NCBI RefSeq assembly: GCF_021018745.1 | Contig: NZ_CP063845.1 | Location: 2,542,001-2,606,000, forward strand | Direction of reading: 5' to 3' | From: Gloeobacter morelensis MG652769 | GTDB taxonomy: Bacteria; Cyanobacteriota; Cyanobacteriia; Gloeobacterales; Gloeobacteraceae | Length of the DNA: 64,000 bases | Notes under the pieces: generated by a model | The model's database searches: none | Told to the model about the DNA's origin: nothing | The model's input: the letters and a program-made list of their open reading frames with translations, nothing else | Part shown: piece by piece, positions 1 through 11,320 of the stretch | Layout: each line of letters opens with the position of its first letter | Numbering within the stretch: the stretch's first letter is position 1 | Position numbers and translations under genes: made by a program

Positions 1-482
1 AGATAGATCCCGCAAAGTTCCCAGACAAACTGCTCGATATCGAGCTTGGAATCGAGATGTCCAAGTTCCACCGACCTGCGAACGAGGTTCGTCAGCAAAT
101 TTCGCCAGTATGCTTCCATGGCCACGACCTTGGCGCGAACCTCACCCTCTGCGTCGTCCAATTCAAAAGTGGCCGCCGCCACCGGACACCCCCCCCGCAA
201 ACCTGCCTTGGTCGTCCACCCAAGCCAGTGCTCGACAAGCGCCTTCAACCGGGGCAAACCTTCGGCCGCCCGCAGTGCCGGCTGGATCACCTGGGCTGCC
301 GATACCTCGGCCATGCGGTCCAGCAGGGCAATTTGCAGCTCTTCTTTGGAGTGAAAGTGCGCAAATAAGCCGCTCTTCGATACGCCTGCCTGTTGCGCCA
401 GAACCCCCAGGGTTACGCCGGCTAAGCCCGATTCGCTCAGGAGATCGAGGCCGCTTTGGAGAATACGTTCTCTGGTAGTCAT
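1..482 (-). CDS. TetR/AcrR-family transcriptional regulator (3' end beyond the window)
   Basis: The ATG is at 482 on the minus strand and the frame stays open to the window edge, giving about 160 residues. It begins MTTRERILQSG and carries a typical TetR helix-turn-helix at about residues 20-50 (VAQQAGVS-like core: LAQQAGVSKSGLFAHF). The ligand domain contains a GGCPVAAA motif common in the YxaF/LmrA-like branch. TetR proteins usually repress a neighbouring gene, often an efflux pump, and release DNA on binding a small molecule. A perfect 13-bp inverted repeat lies just upstream (521-600), which fits autoregulation and control of a divergent gene. The ligand is unknown. The C-terminus is missing because the window starts inside the gene. 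Confidence 0.85.
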   Translation of the reverse strand, partial: MTTRERILQSGLDLLSESGLAGVTLGVLAQQAGVSKSGLFAHFHSKEELQIALLDRMAEVSAAQVIQPALRAAEGLPRLKALVEHWLGWTTKAGLRGGCPVAAATFELDDAEGEVRAKVVAMEAYWRNLLTNLVRRSVELGHLDSKLDIEQFVWELCGIY

Positions 483-520
483 TGGGATCTGCTTTTTTTG
501 ATGTCTGCGAGAGAGAATAG

Positions 521-600
521 CACGACCGGTTGTATTTTACCAGTTTTGTTCTAAGAAAAGCTTTCCAATAGGCTAGTCGTCATAAGCACAACCGGTCGTG
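521..600. promoter_or_regulatory. Perfect 13-bp inverted repeat, probable TetR operator pair
   Basis: CACGACCGGTTGT at 521-533 is the exact reverse complement of ACAACCGGTCGTG at 588-600, with 54 bp between. Each arm is itself a near-palindrome around ACCGGT, as expected for a dimeric repressor site. The pair fills the space between the TetR gene start (482) and the divergent start at 605. The TetR link is inferred from position and symmetry. Confidence 0.65.
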
Positions 601-604
601 TTTA

Positions 605-760
605 ATGCTCGCGCCGAAGTGTTGGCCCAGTGGGAGCTTTTTGGCTTCTATGATGTTGGGCGCGGCCGCTGCCCTGGCCTCAGTTTTGGGAGCAAGTGCA
701 CGGCCGCCTGGCGGGCTACCCGCCGTGGAGCGGCCCAAACCAGCCCCGGGGTGTCCTTAG
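605..760 (+). pseudogene. Truncated N-terminus of an exported protein, divergent from the TetR gene
   Basis: A short frame opens with ATG at 605, five bases after the operator, and stops at 758-760. The 51-residue product has a signal-like hydrophobic stretch (SFLASMMLGAAAALASV) ending near an Ala-Ser-Ala site, then a Pro-rich tail (PAVERPKPAPG). This resembles the N-terminus of a periplasmic adaptor of an efflux pump, which TetR proteins often control. It ends abruptly where the convergent FG-GAP gene begins, and the two overlap by four bases. I read it as the stub of a gene cut off by rearrangement; a real short peptide cannot be excluded. Family assignment is weak. Confidence 0.3.
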
Positions 761-3732
761 CGCGGCCCGCTGAGTTTCCAGTTGGGGTCACTGACCGATG
801 TCAGCGATACCGAAGCGACAAAACTCGTCCCGTTCATGATCCAAACCACATTTTGACCGGTCGCCTGATTGCGCCAGAGAATATCTACCTTGCCGTCGCT
901 GTTGTAATCGCCCACCCCGCCGATTTGCCAGTTCAAATCGCCCACAGCCGGCAGGGCCACCGAAGCGATAAAAGCTGTGCCGTTCATCCGCCAGAGGCTG
1001 TTTTGACCCCCGGCCGTGTTTCTCCAGAGGATATCCGCTCTACCGTCCAGACTAAAATCCCCCACTCCGACAATCTGCCAGTTGCGATCGGATACCGGGC
1101 TAATCGCCAAAGAAGCGACATAGCTCGTCCCGTTCATCTGCCAGACGGTGTTGGTGCCGGTGGTAGTGTTTCTCCAGAGAATGTCCGGTTTGTTGTCGCC
1201 GTTAAAGTCGCCTGTGCCGCCGATGCGCCAGGCGAGATCCCCGACGGCAGGAAGAGTAACGGAACTGAGGAAGGTAGCTCCGTTCATCTGCCACAGGGAG
1301 TTGGCGCCGGTGGCTTGATTGCGCCAGAGAATGTCGATTTTGCCGTCGGCGTTAAAGTCGTTTGCCCCGGCAATCTGCCAGTTGGGGTCGGAGACGGGAT
1401 TGACCGCCAGTGAGCGCAGGAAGGTGGTGCTGCTCATCTGCCAGACGGTATTTTGACCGGTGGCCGTGTTTCGCCAGAGGATGTCCGATTGGCCGTCGCC
1501 GGTAAAATCTCCTGAACGGTTGGTAATGTTGAGTAGAACGGCGGCGGTATCGTTAAAGCGGTTGGCGGTTGCTACATCTTGCCGACCATCGCCGTTGAGA
1601 TCTGCAATCGCCACCGAGTACGGCTCCTCACCGCCAGCAAAATTGATCGCTGCCCCAAAACCGCCGCTGCCATTGTTCAAAAGTACCGAAATGCTGTCGG
1701 AATAGTCGCTGCTGGTAATCGCATCGAGATCGCCGTCTTTATCCATATCCCCCAAAGCCAGAGCGTAGGGTTTATCTCGGACCTCGAAGTAACCAAACAG
1801 TGTAAATCCGCCACTGCCGTTGTTTTTAAATACCGAAATATCAGCAAAAAATTCGCTGCTAAAGACCATATCGAGATCGCCGTCTTGATCGACATCGCCC
1901 AGGGCAATGGAATCCCCCCCGCTGCTAAAGTTGATAGGATCGGCGAAGCTGCCGGTGCCGGAATTTTTGAGCACGCTGACATTGTCGTAGTTGGCGGTGA
2001 CCGCATCGAGATCCCCATCCTTGTCGATATCGCCCAGGGCAACCGCCTGCGGTCCGTCGCCAGTTCTAAAGTTGGCTTGCCGCACGAAATTACCACCAGT
2101 ATTGATCAGTACAGAAACGATATCTTCGTCTTCTGCAGAGACTACAGCGTCGAGATCTCCGTCTTTATCCAGATCCCCTAGAGCCACGCCGTTTGCTTCG
2201 TCACCCGTCGGGACGTTGGCGGGAGCCCCGAACGCTCCGGTGCCGTCGTTTTTGAGGATCGAGGCGTCGTAGGAAGTGCTGTTGGCGGTCACCGCGTCGA
2301 GATCGCCGTCGCCGTCCACATCCCCTAGAGCGATTGCCCTCGGATCGGTGCCGACTACGAAGTTGCCGGCAGGGGTGAAAGCACCGGCGCCTGTGTTCTT
2401 GAGCACCGTGACGGTATCCTCGCTGATATTGGCCACGACCAGGTCGCGATCGCCGTCGCCGTCGATATCCCCGGCTGCCACCGCGCGCGGGCCGTAATCG
2501 GTCTCAAAGGTCGCCAGGCTCAAAAAACTGCCGGAACCGGTGTTTTTGATCACCGAGACGCTGCTGCCGTCGAACTCGTCCACGCTGAAATCGGAGTTGG
2601 CTGTGACGATATCGAGGTCGTTATCCCGGTCGAGATCCGCCAGGGTCACCGCCCGGGGACCTTCTGCTGCTATCAGGGCTACCGGTACGGCAAGCACGCC
2701 GGTGCCGGTATTTTTGAGCACCAGGGCAATGCCGTCATAACTGGTGGCCACCACATCGAGATCGCCGTCTTTATCGACATCCCCCACAGCCAGGGAGTCG
2801 GGAGATATCTCGTTGGTCAGCGTCGATGCAGGCGCTGCAAAATTGCCGCCGCCGGTGTTCTTGAGCACCAGCACCTGCGGATCGTCCGGCACACCGAATA
2901 GACCAATAAAATTGCCGGTAATGATATCGAGATCGCCGTCGTTGTCGATGTCGCCTAAAGCCAGAGAATACGGATTGTTACCGTCGATTCCTGCTACGAA
3001 GCTGAGGGCAATGGCAAAGCTGCCGTTGCCGTTGTTTTTGAGTACTGAGACAGTTTCAGAAAATGAATTGGCTGTGACAATATCGAGGTCGCCGTCGTTA
3101 TCGACATCCCCCACTTTCACGACGATCGGATTGCTGCCTACCCCCAGATCCACCCGCGAACCAAAGCCGCCGCTGCCGTTGTTTTTGAGTACGGTGACCG
3201 TGTCGTCGAGATAACTGGCACTCACAATATCCAGATCGCCGTCCTTGTCGAAATCGCCCAGGGCCACCGAGTCCGGTTCGTCCCCTACCGCAAACGCCAC
3301 CGGAGCGCTAAAACCGCCGGTGCCATTATTTTTCAGAACCGAGACAGCATAAGAAAGAAACGTGTTGCTGGCCACGACGTCGAGATCGCCGTCGCCGTCG
3401 AGATCGCCCAGGGCGATCGCCGTGACCGATTCGCCTGCGCCAAAGTTGGCAGGTGCACCCAGGTTGCCGGTGCCGTCGTTTTTGAGCACCGAGATGCTGT
3501 CGGAAGTGAAGTTGCCGGTGACCACATCCGGATCGCCGTCTTTGTCGATATCGCCCACCGCCACCGCCAGGGCCGGTGGTTCACCTTCAAAAGTGCGCGG
3601 AGCAGCCAGTTCCACCTGGGCCGCCGCCGGAGCAGCCAACAGCACCGAAGCGGCCAGTGCCGGCCATCCGTGCCGCCGCAGCAAACGATAGGCTAGCGAA
3701 TCCTTTTTCTGCATGGACATCCCACCCGGCAA
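757..3732 (-). CDS. Secreted FG-GAP/VCBS repeat protein (predicted β-propellers)
   Basis: The protein has 991 residues. After a basic N-terminus comes a signal peptide (ALAASVLLAAPAAAQ). About fourteen FG-GAP repeats follow, each with a calcium-loop core such as GDIDKDGDLDIV, spaced about 50 residues apart. The last ~240 residues switch to five repeats of a different type, marked by D-ILWRN and W-MNG motifs. Such repeats fold into β-propellers that bind Ca2+ and are typical of extracellular or surface proteins with adhesive or structural roles. No enzymatic domain is visible. The start is uncertain: ATG codons exist at 3732, 3720 and 3714, and none has a strong ribosome site. Confidence 0.85.
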   Translation of the reverse strand: MPGGMSMQKKDSLAYRLLRRHGWPALAASVLLAAPAAAQVELAAPRTFEGEPPALAVAVGDIDKDGDPDVVTGNFTSDSISVLKNDGTGNLGAPANFGAGESVTAIALGDLDGDGDLDVVASNTFLSYAVSVLKNNGTGGFSAPVAFAVGDEPDSVALGDFDKDGDLDIVSASYLDDTVTVLKNNGSGGFGSRVDLGVGSNPIVVKVGDVDNDGDLDIVTANSFSETVSVLKNNGNGSFAIALSFVAGIDGNNPYSLALGDIDNDGDLDIITGNFIGLFGVPDDPQVLVLKNTGGGNFAAPASTLTNEISPDSLAVGDVDKDGDLDVVATSYDGIALVLKNTGTGVLAVPVALIAAEGPRAVTLADLDRDNDLDIVTANSDFSVDEFDGSSVSVIKNTGSGSFLSLATFETDYGPRAVAAGDIDGDGDRDLVVANISEDTVTVLKNTGAGAFTPAGNFVVGTDPRAIALGDVDGDGDLDAVTANSTSYDASILKNDGTGAFGAPANVPTGDEANGVALGDLDKDGDLDAVVSAEDEDIVSVLINTGGNFVRQANFRTGDGPQAVALGDIDKDGDLDAVTANYDNVSVLKNSGTGSFADPINFSSGGDSIALGDVDQDGDLDMVFSSEFFADISVFKNNGSGGFTLFGYFEVRDKPYALALGDMDKDGDLDAITSSDYSDSISVLLNNGSGGFGAAINFAGGEEPYSVAIADLNGDGRQDVATANRFNDTAAVLLNITNRSGDFTGDGQSDILWRNTATGQNTVWQMSSTTFLRSLAVNPVSDPNWQIAGANDFNADGKIDILWRNQATGANSLWQMNGATFLSSVTLPAVGDLAWRIGGTGDFNGDNKPDILWRNTTTGTNTVWQMNGTSYVASLAISPVSDRNWQIVGVGDFSLDGRADILWRNTAGGQNSLWRMNGTAFIASVALPAVGDLNWQIGGVGDYNSDGKVDILWRNQATGQNVVWIMNGTSFVASVSLTSVSDPNWKLSGPR

Positions 3733-3811
3733 ACAGTGACTTCAGCTGTATATGGTCAGCTTGCCTAAAAAACTTAAGCCCAGCCCCACGGTTACCCCAG
3801 CAAAGACGTCG

Positions 3812-4216
3812 CTAGAGTCCCAGATCCGGCCAGGCCGCTTCAAAAAGCCCAACAAGCGGTCTGTAATCGGCAGTGTCGCTTCCCCAACCGGCCAATCCCA
3901 CGACAAACTGTTCGATCGACTCCGCCGCCCATGCCTGCGGACAACGCGCCTCCAGACGCAGCAAATAGCGCTCGCAGCCGAAGCGCAGCGTCGGATAACT
4001 GGCAAGCCGCCGGTTGTGAGCATCCAAAAAGCTCTGGGCGCCCTCGCGCGGCGTCCAGGGGATCTGCCAGTAGTTGTGGTGGCGGCGGGCGGCCTCGCTG
4101 GTCAGCCCTTCGCAGGCCCACTGGGCATGCACCCAGCTAAAGCGGGCCAAACCGGGACGCAGTACATACAGCGTGCGCAACAATACGCCGCTGGTGTCGG
4201 TGGAACCTGCAACCAT
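3812..4216 (-). CDS. Conserved-looking hypothetical protein
   Basis: A 134-residue frame starts at ATG 4216; an in-frame TTG sits at 4222. The product is soluble, Trp-rich and Arg-rich (HAQWACEG, RRHHNYWQIPW, LRFGCERYLL) with no signal peptide or membrane segment. I do not recognise the family. It lies on the minus strand between the FG-GAP gene and the phosphoketolase promoter region and is divergent from the latter. Composition looks like a real cytoplasmic protein rather than a shadow frame, since no better frame lies opposite. Confidence 0.55.
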   Translation of the reverse strand: MVAGSTDTSGVLLRTLYVLRPGLARFSWVHAQWACEGLTSEAARRHHNYWQIPWTPREGAQSFLDAHNRRLASYPTLRFGCERYLLRLEARCPQAWAAESIEQFVVGLAGWGSDTADYRPLVGLFEAAWPDLGL

Positions 4217-4310
4217 GATCAATTTGCGTAGTTAAATCATTATGTGCAAATGCGAGGGATTCTGGTTTTTTCAATCGCTTAATACTCTTTTCCTGGTCAC
4301 GTCCAGCTAC

Positions 4311-4340
4311 CTTAACTATCCTTTAACTGGGTTTTGAGAC
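4311..4340 (+). promoter_or_regulatory. Pho-box-like direct repeats upstream of the phosphoketolase operon
   Basis: CTTAACTA (4311-4318) and TTTAACTG (4322-4329) are spaced 11 bp apart, and a weaker copy TTTGAGAC sits in register at 4333-4340. The cyanobacterial Pho box bound by SphR/PhoB is described as tandem 8-bp PyTTAAPyPy(T/A) repeats separated by 3 bp, which the first two copies match at 8/8 and 7/8. It lies about 45-70 bp before the phosphoketolase ATG. Regulation by phosphate is an inference. Confidence 0.4.
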
Positions 4341-4381
4341 GATAAGCCCACGTCCCCATCCAGGATTCGAGGCGAGATCCT

Positions 4382-6763
4382 ATGGTAGTAGCCAAGATTG
4401 AAAAAACCGGCACCCTGAGCGCAGAGCAGTTGCAAAAGATGCACGCCTATTGGCGGGCGGCCAACTATCTGTCGGTGGGCCAGATTTATCTGATGGACAA
4501 TCCCCTGTTGCGCGAGCCGCTCAAACTCGAGCACGTCAAACCGCGGCTTTTGGGGCACTGGGGTACCACTCCCGGGCTGAATTTCATTTATGTCCACCTC
4601 AACCGCGTGATCCAGGACCAGGATCTCGACATGATCTACATCGCCGGACCGGGGCACGGCGGACCCGGTTTGGTGGCAAACACTTATCTCGAAGGCACCT
4701 ACAGCGAGTACTACCCGAACATCTCCGAGGACACCGAGGGGATGAAGCGCCTCTTCAAGCAGTTCTCCTTTCCCGGCGGCATCCCGAGCCACGTCGCCCC
4801 GGAGACCCCCGGTTCGATCCACGAAGGGGGCGAATTGGGTTACGCGGTCTCCCACGCCTACGGCGCCGTCTTCGACAATCCCGATCTCATCGTTGCCTGC
4901 GTGGTGGGGGACGGCGAAGCCGAGACCGGTCCGCTCGCCACCTCCTGGCACTCCAATAAATTTCTCAATCCCGTGCGCGACGGGGCGGTATTGCCGATTT
5001 TGCACCTCAACGGCTACAAGATTGCCAACCCGACGGTGCTCGCGCGCATCAGCCACGAGGAACTGGAGAAGCTCTTTGAAGGCTACGGCTACAAGCCTTA
5101 CTTCGTCGAAGGCTCCGAGTACGAGCCGACCCACCAGTTGATGGCAGCGACACTCGATACCTGCATCGCCGAGATCAAGGCCATCCAGCACGAGGCGCGT
5201 ACCGGCGGCGCGACCGCCCGTCCCCGGTGGCCGATGATCGTCCTGCGCACCCCCAAGGGCTGGACCGGCCCCAGGGAAGTGGACGGCAAGAAGACCGAGG
5301 ATTTTTGGCGCTCGCATCAGGTGCCTTTTTCGGAGATGGCGGGCAAGCCCGAGCACGTGCAGTTGCTCGAGACCTGGATGCGCAGCTACCAGCCGGAGGA
5401 GTTGTTCGACAAGAACGGTACCTTTTTAGGCGAGCTCAAGGCCCTGGCCCCCAAGGGGCACCGGCGCATGGGGGACAATCCCCACGCCAACGGCGGCATC
5501 CTGCTCAAAGATCTGAAGATGCCCGATTTTCGTTCCTACGCGGTGGATGTGGCCAAACCCGGCACCACCTTCGCAGAAGCGACCAAGGTGATGGGCATCT
5601 TTTTGCGCGACGTCATGAAGGCGAACCTCGAACAGCGCAACTTCCGGATCGTTGGCCCCGACGAAACGGCCTCCAATCGCTGGGGAGCGCTTTTTGAGAT
5701 CACCGACCGCACCTGGATGGATGAAATCTACCCCTACGACGATCATCTCTCGCAGGACGGCCGGGTGATGGAAATACTTAGCGAGCACACCTGCCAGGGC
5801 TGGCTGGAGGGGTACCTGCTCACCGGCCGGCACGGATTTTTCTCGTGCTACGAGGCGTTTATTCACCTGGTCGATTCGATGTTCAACCAGCACGCCAAGT
5901 GGTTGAAGACCACCCGCCACATTCCCTGGCGCCGTCCGATCGCTTCGCTCAATTACTTGCTCACCTCCCACGTCTGGCGGCAGGACCACAACGGCTTTTC
6001 GCACCAGGATCCGGGCTTTATCGACCACGTGGTCAACAAAAGAGCGGAGGTCATCCGGGTGTACTTGCCGCCGGATGCCAATACGCTTTTATCTGTCACA
6101 GATCATTGCCTGAGAAGCCGCCACTATGTGAACGTTGTCGTGGCGGGCAAACAGCCCGCTTTGCAGTACCTCGACATGGACGCGGCCATCAAGCACTGCA
6201 CCAAGGGCATCGGCATCTGGGACTGGGCGAGCAACGACCAGGGCGTCGAGCCGGACGTGGTGATGGCCTGCTGCGGCGACATCCCCACCCTGGAGACGCT
6301 CGCGGCGGTGGACATCCTGCGCCAGAACTTCCCGGATCTGAAGATCCGGGTGATCAACGTCGTCAACTTGATGAAGCTGCAGCCGGAAAGCGAGCACCCC
6401 CACGGCCTGTCGGACAAAGATTTCGATTCGATCTTTACCCCCGACAAGCCGGTGGTGTTTGCCTTCCACGGCTATCCCTGGCTCATCCACCGACTCACCT
6501 ACCGGCGCAACAACCACAACAACATCCACGTGCGCGGCTACAAAGAAGAGGGCACCACCACCACGCCCTTCGACATGGTGGTGATGAACGACCTCGACCG
6601 CTTCAACCTGGCGGACGACGTGATCGACCGGGTGCCCCGGCTGCGCTACACCGCCGCCCACGTCAAGCAGATGCTCCACGACAAGCTCATCGAGCACAAG
6701 CAGTACATCCACGAGCATGGCGACGACATGCCCGAGATCCGCGACTGGCGCTGGCCGTACTAG
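4382..6763 (+). CDS. xfp: Phosphoketolase (xylulose-5-P / fructose-6-P)
   Basis: The 793-residue protein has the usual family length. It is a thiamine-diphosphate enzyme that splits xylulose-5-phosphate or fructose-6-phosphate with inorganic phosphate to give acetyl phosphate plus glyceraldehyde-3-P or erythrose-4-P. Visible marks are the N-terminal [11 protein letters not shown] segment, the GPGHGGPG motif at about residues 90-97, and the ThDP/Mg motif GDGEAETG at about 177-184. The C-terminal domain includes [13 protein letters not shown]. It heads an operon with glycogen phosphorylase, a histidine phosphatase and acetate kinase, which gives a route from glycogen to acetate with ATP from acetyl phosphate. 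Confidence 0.97.
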   Translation: MVVAKIEKTGTLSAEQLQKMHAYWRAANYLSVGQIYLMDNPLLREPLKLEHVKPRLLGHWGTTPGLNFIYVHLNRVIQDQDLDMIYIAGPGHGGPGLVANTYLEGTYSEYYPNISEDTEGMKRLFKQFSFPGGIPSHVAPETPGSIHEGGELGYAVSHAYGAVFDNPDLIVACVVGDGEAETGPLATSWHSNKFLNPVRDGAVLPILHLNGYKIANPTVLARISHEELEKLFEGYGYKPYFVEGSEYEPTHQLMAATLDTCIAEIKAIQHEARTGGATARPRWPMIVLRTPKGWTGPREVDGKKTEDFWRSHQVPFSEMAGKPEHVQLLETWMRSYQPEELFDKNGTFLGELKALAPKGHRRMGDNPHANGGILLKDLKMPDFRSYAVDVAKPGTTFAEATKVMGIFLRDVMKANLEQRNFRIVGPDETASNRWGALFEITDRTWMDEIYPYDDHLSQDGRVMEILSEHTCQGWLEGYLLTGRHGFFSCYEAFIHLVDSMFNQHAKWLKTTRHIPWRRPIASLNYLLTSHVWRQDHNGFSHQDPGFIDHVVNKRAEVIRVYLPPDANTLLSVTDHCLRSRHYVNVVVAGKQPALQYLDMDAAIKHCTKGIGIWDWASNDQGVEPDVVMACCGDIPTLETLAAVDILRQNFPDLKIRVINVVNLMKLQPESEHPHGLSDKDFDSIFTPDKPVVFAFHGYPWLIHRLTYRRNNHNNIHVRGYKEEGTTTTPFDMVVMNDLDRFNLADDVIDRVPRLRYTAAHVKQMLHDKLIEHKQYIHEHGDDMPEIRDWRWPY

Positions 6764-6773
6764 CCCGAGCGTC

Positions 6774-6806
6774 GAAGCGGGGCGTCTCCTGTCGATGCCC
6801 CGCTTC
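6774..6806 (+). terminator. 10-bp perfect stem-loop between xfp and glgP
   Basis: GAAGCGGGGC (6774-6783) pairs exactly with GCCCCGCTTC (6797-6806) around a 13-nt loop, starting 10 bases after the phosphoketolase stop. No clear T-tract follows, so it may be a partial terminator, an RNA processing site or a stabilising 3' structure that sets different levels of xfp and glgP mRNA. Confidence 0.45.
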
Positions 6807-6857
6807 AACGATTGAATCTTTGACTGCTCCGAACACCCACTGCGTCGAGAACCCACG

Positions 6858-9434
<2,577 letters not shown>

Positions 9435-9446
9435 AGGAGAGGGGCA

Positions 9447-10085
9447 ATGAGCCTGCGGGTCCATTTTCTGCGCCACGGCGAGACGATCTACAGCCGCACC
9501 GGCGGCTACTGCGGCGAACTCGACCCCGAGTTGACCGCCGAGGGTGAGCTGATGGCGGCGGCGTTTGCCGCCGCCCACCGCTCCACCCCCTGGGATGCGC
9601 TCTACGTCAGTCCGATGCGGCGCACCGTGGCGACGGCCAGGCCCCTGTGCGAAGCCCTGGGATTGGAGATGCAGTTGCGCGACGGCCTCAAAGAGATCCG
9701 CTACGGCGCGTGGGAGGGCAAGACCAGCGACGATGTCAAAGCGCACTACGCCGACGATTATGTGCGCTGGCTGACCGAACCCGCCTGGAACCCGCCCACC
9801 GGCGGCGAGACCTCGGTGGCGATCGCCAGTCGCGCCATGCCGGTGATCGCCGAGATCGAATCGAAGTATGCGGAGGGCAACGTGCTCGTGGTCTCGCACA
9901 AGGCGACCATTCGCATTATGCTCTGCTCGCTTTTGGGCATCGACCTCGGCCGCTACCGCGACCGTATCAACATCCTGGCGGCCTCGCTGAGTACGGTCAA
10001 ATTCGACGTGCACGGACCGCTTTTAGAATCACTCAACGACCGCGCCCACCTCGGTCAGGAGTTGCGCACCCTACCGGGAACTTGA
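9447..10085 (+). CDS. Histidine phosphatase (phosphoglycerate-mutase-like)
   Basis: The 212-residue protein has the RHG catalytic motif at residues 9-11 (FLRHGET) and the second catalytic histidine in VVSHKATIR near residue 151. It belongs to the branch-1 histidine phosphatase superfamily, which includes cofactor-dependent phosphoglycerate mutases and sugar-phosphate or small-molecule phosphatases. Sequence alone does not fix the substrate. A ribosome site (AAAGGAGAGG) precedes the ATG. It sits 12 bp after glgP and 10 bp before ackA, so it is very likely co-transcribed and may dephosphorylate or isomerise an intermediate between glycogen breakdown and phosphoketolase. Confidence 0.85.
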   Translation: MSLRVHFLRHGETIYSRTGGYCGELDPELTAEGELMAAAFAAAHRSTPWDALYVSPMRRTVATARPLCEALGLEMQLRDGLKEIRYGAWEGKTSDDVKAHYADDYVRWLTEPAWNPPTGGETSVAIASRAMPVIAEIESKYAEGNVLVVSHKATIRIMLCSLLGIDLGRYRDRINILAASLSTVKFDVHGPLLESLNDRAHLGQELRTLPGT

Positions 10086-10095
10086 GGGCTGTGAG

Positions 10096-11313
10096 GTGAA
10101 AGTACTCGTTCTCAACGCCGGTTCGAGCAGCCAGAAAAGCTGCCTGTACGATCTGCCCGAGGACAGGCTGCCTGAGGCTCCCCCCAAACCTTTGTGGGAA
10201 GCGCAGATCGACTGGCCCCACGGGACGGATGGAGCCTATTTGAAGGTCAAATCCGCTCACCTGAAGCTGGAGGTGACGCTCTTTGGCGCCTCGCGCTCCG
10301 AAGATACCGCCCGGATGCTCGAAACGCTCTCCAGTGGAGAGACCCAGGTGATTGCCCACCCAGGGCAAATCGACATTGTCGGCCATCGGGTCGTCCACGG
10401 CGGCGAAACGTACCGCGACAGCACCCGGATCACCCCCGCGGTGAAAGCGGCTATCGCCCGGCTGGCCCACTTTGCCCCGGTGCATAACCCGGCGAACCTG
10501 GCCGGTATCGAAGCGCTCGAAGCCGTCCTCGGCCCGGAAGTTCCCCAAATCGCTGTCTTCGACACGGCCTTCCACAGCCGCCTGCCCACCGCCGCCTACG
10601 TCTACCCCGGACCGTACGCCTGGCTGGAGGCGGGCATCCGCCGCTACGGCTTCCACGGCATCAGCCACCGCTACTGCGCCGAGCGCGCCGCTCAACTCCT
10701 TGGTCGCGATCTGGAGCAGCTGCGCTTGATTACCTGCCATCTGGGCAACGGCTGTTCGCTCGCCGCCGTGCAAGCAGGCTTCAGCATCGATACGACGATG
10801 GGATTTACGCCTTTAGAAGGGCTGATGATGGGCAGCCGCTCGGGCTCCGTCGACCCCGGCATCTTGATCCATCTGCTGCGCCAGGGCGATTGCAGCGTGG
10901 ACAAGCTCGATCACCTGCTCAATCAGGCTTCCGGCCTGGAGGGCATCTCCGGCATCTCCAACGACCTGCGCCTCATCTTCGAAGCGATCGAAGCAGGCCA
11001 CGCGAGAGCCAGACTGGCTCTCGACATCTACCTGCACCGCCTGCGCGCCGGCATCGGGGCGATGGCGGCGAATCTGGGCGGCCTTGACGCTTTGGTCTTT
11101 ACGGCCGGTGTCGGCGAAAACGCCGCCCCGGTGCGCGCCGGTGCCTGCGAAGGCCTGGAATTTTTAGGCATCGCCATCGATCATCACAAAAACAACGACC
11201 GCCCAAAAGATACGGATATTGCCACCGCCGCTGCGGCGGTGCGGGTGCTGGTCATCCATACTCAGGAGGACTGGGCGATTGCCCGCGAATGCTGGCAGCA
11301 TCTGCGCCGTTGA
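10096..11313 (+). CDS. ackA: Acetate kinase
   Basis: The 405-residue protein starts at GTG 10096. It converts acetyl phosphate and ADP to acetate and ATP. Family marks are the N-terminal NAGSSSQK, the VHGGETY segment near residue 97, the glycine-rich GFTPLEGLMMGSRSG at about 235-249 and TAGVGENA near the C-terminus. It closes the xfp-glgP-phosphatase-ackA operon; the acetyl phosphate source is the phosphoketolase, and no phosphotransacetylase gene is present here. Its stop lies only seven bases from the end of the convergent LysR gene, so transcription of the two units must terminate within or beyond the opposite gene. Confidence 0.96.
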   Translation: MKVLVLNAGSSSQKSCLYDLPEDRLPEAPPKPLWEAQIDWPHGTDGAYLKVKSAHLKLEVTLFGASRSEDTARMLETLSSGETQVIAHPGQIDIVGHRVVHGGETYRDSTRITPAVKAAIARLAHFAPVHNPANLAGIEALEAVLGPEVPQIAVFDTAFHSRLPTAAYVYPGPYAWLEAGIRRYGFHGISHRYCAERAAQLLGRDLEQLRLITCHLGNGCSLAAVQAGFSIDTTMGFTPLEGLMMGSRSGSVDPGILIHLLRQGDCSVDKLDHLLNQASGLEGISGISNDLRLIFEAIEAGHARARLALDIYLHRLRAGIGAMAANLGGLDALVFTAGVGENAAPVRAGACEGLEFLGIAIDHHKNNDRPKDTDIATAAAAVRVLVIHTQEDWAIARECWQHLRR

Positions 11314-11320
11314 GACGAAT

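Noticed and set aside
598-1413. Long open plus-strand frame (271 codons)
   Set aside because: It is antisense to the FG-GAP gene; its apparent repeats mirror the regular DxDGD codons on the other strand, and the composition is not protein-like.
757-3600. Possible CRISPR or DNA tandem repeat
   Set aside because: The periodicity is about 150-200 bp, imperfect and in frame, explained by protein FG-GAP repeats; there are no short identical repeats with unique spacers.
4316-5356. 346-codon minus-strand frame
   Set aside because: Antisense to the highly conserved phosphoketolase N-terminus and without a ribosome site.
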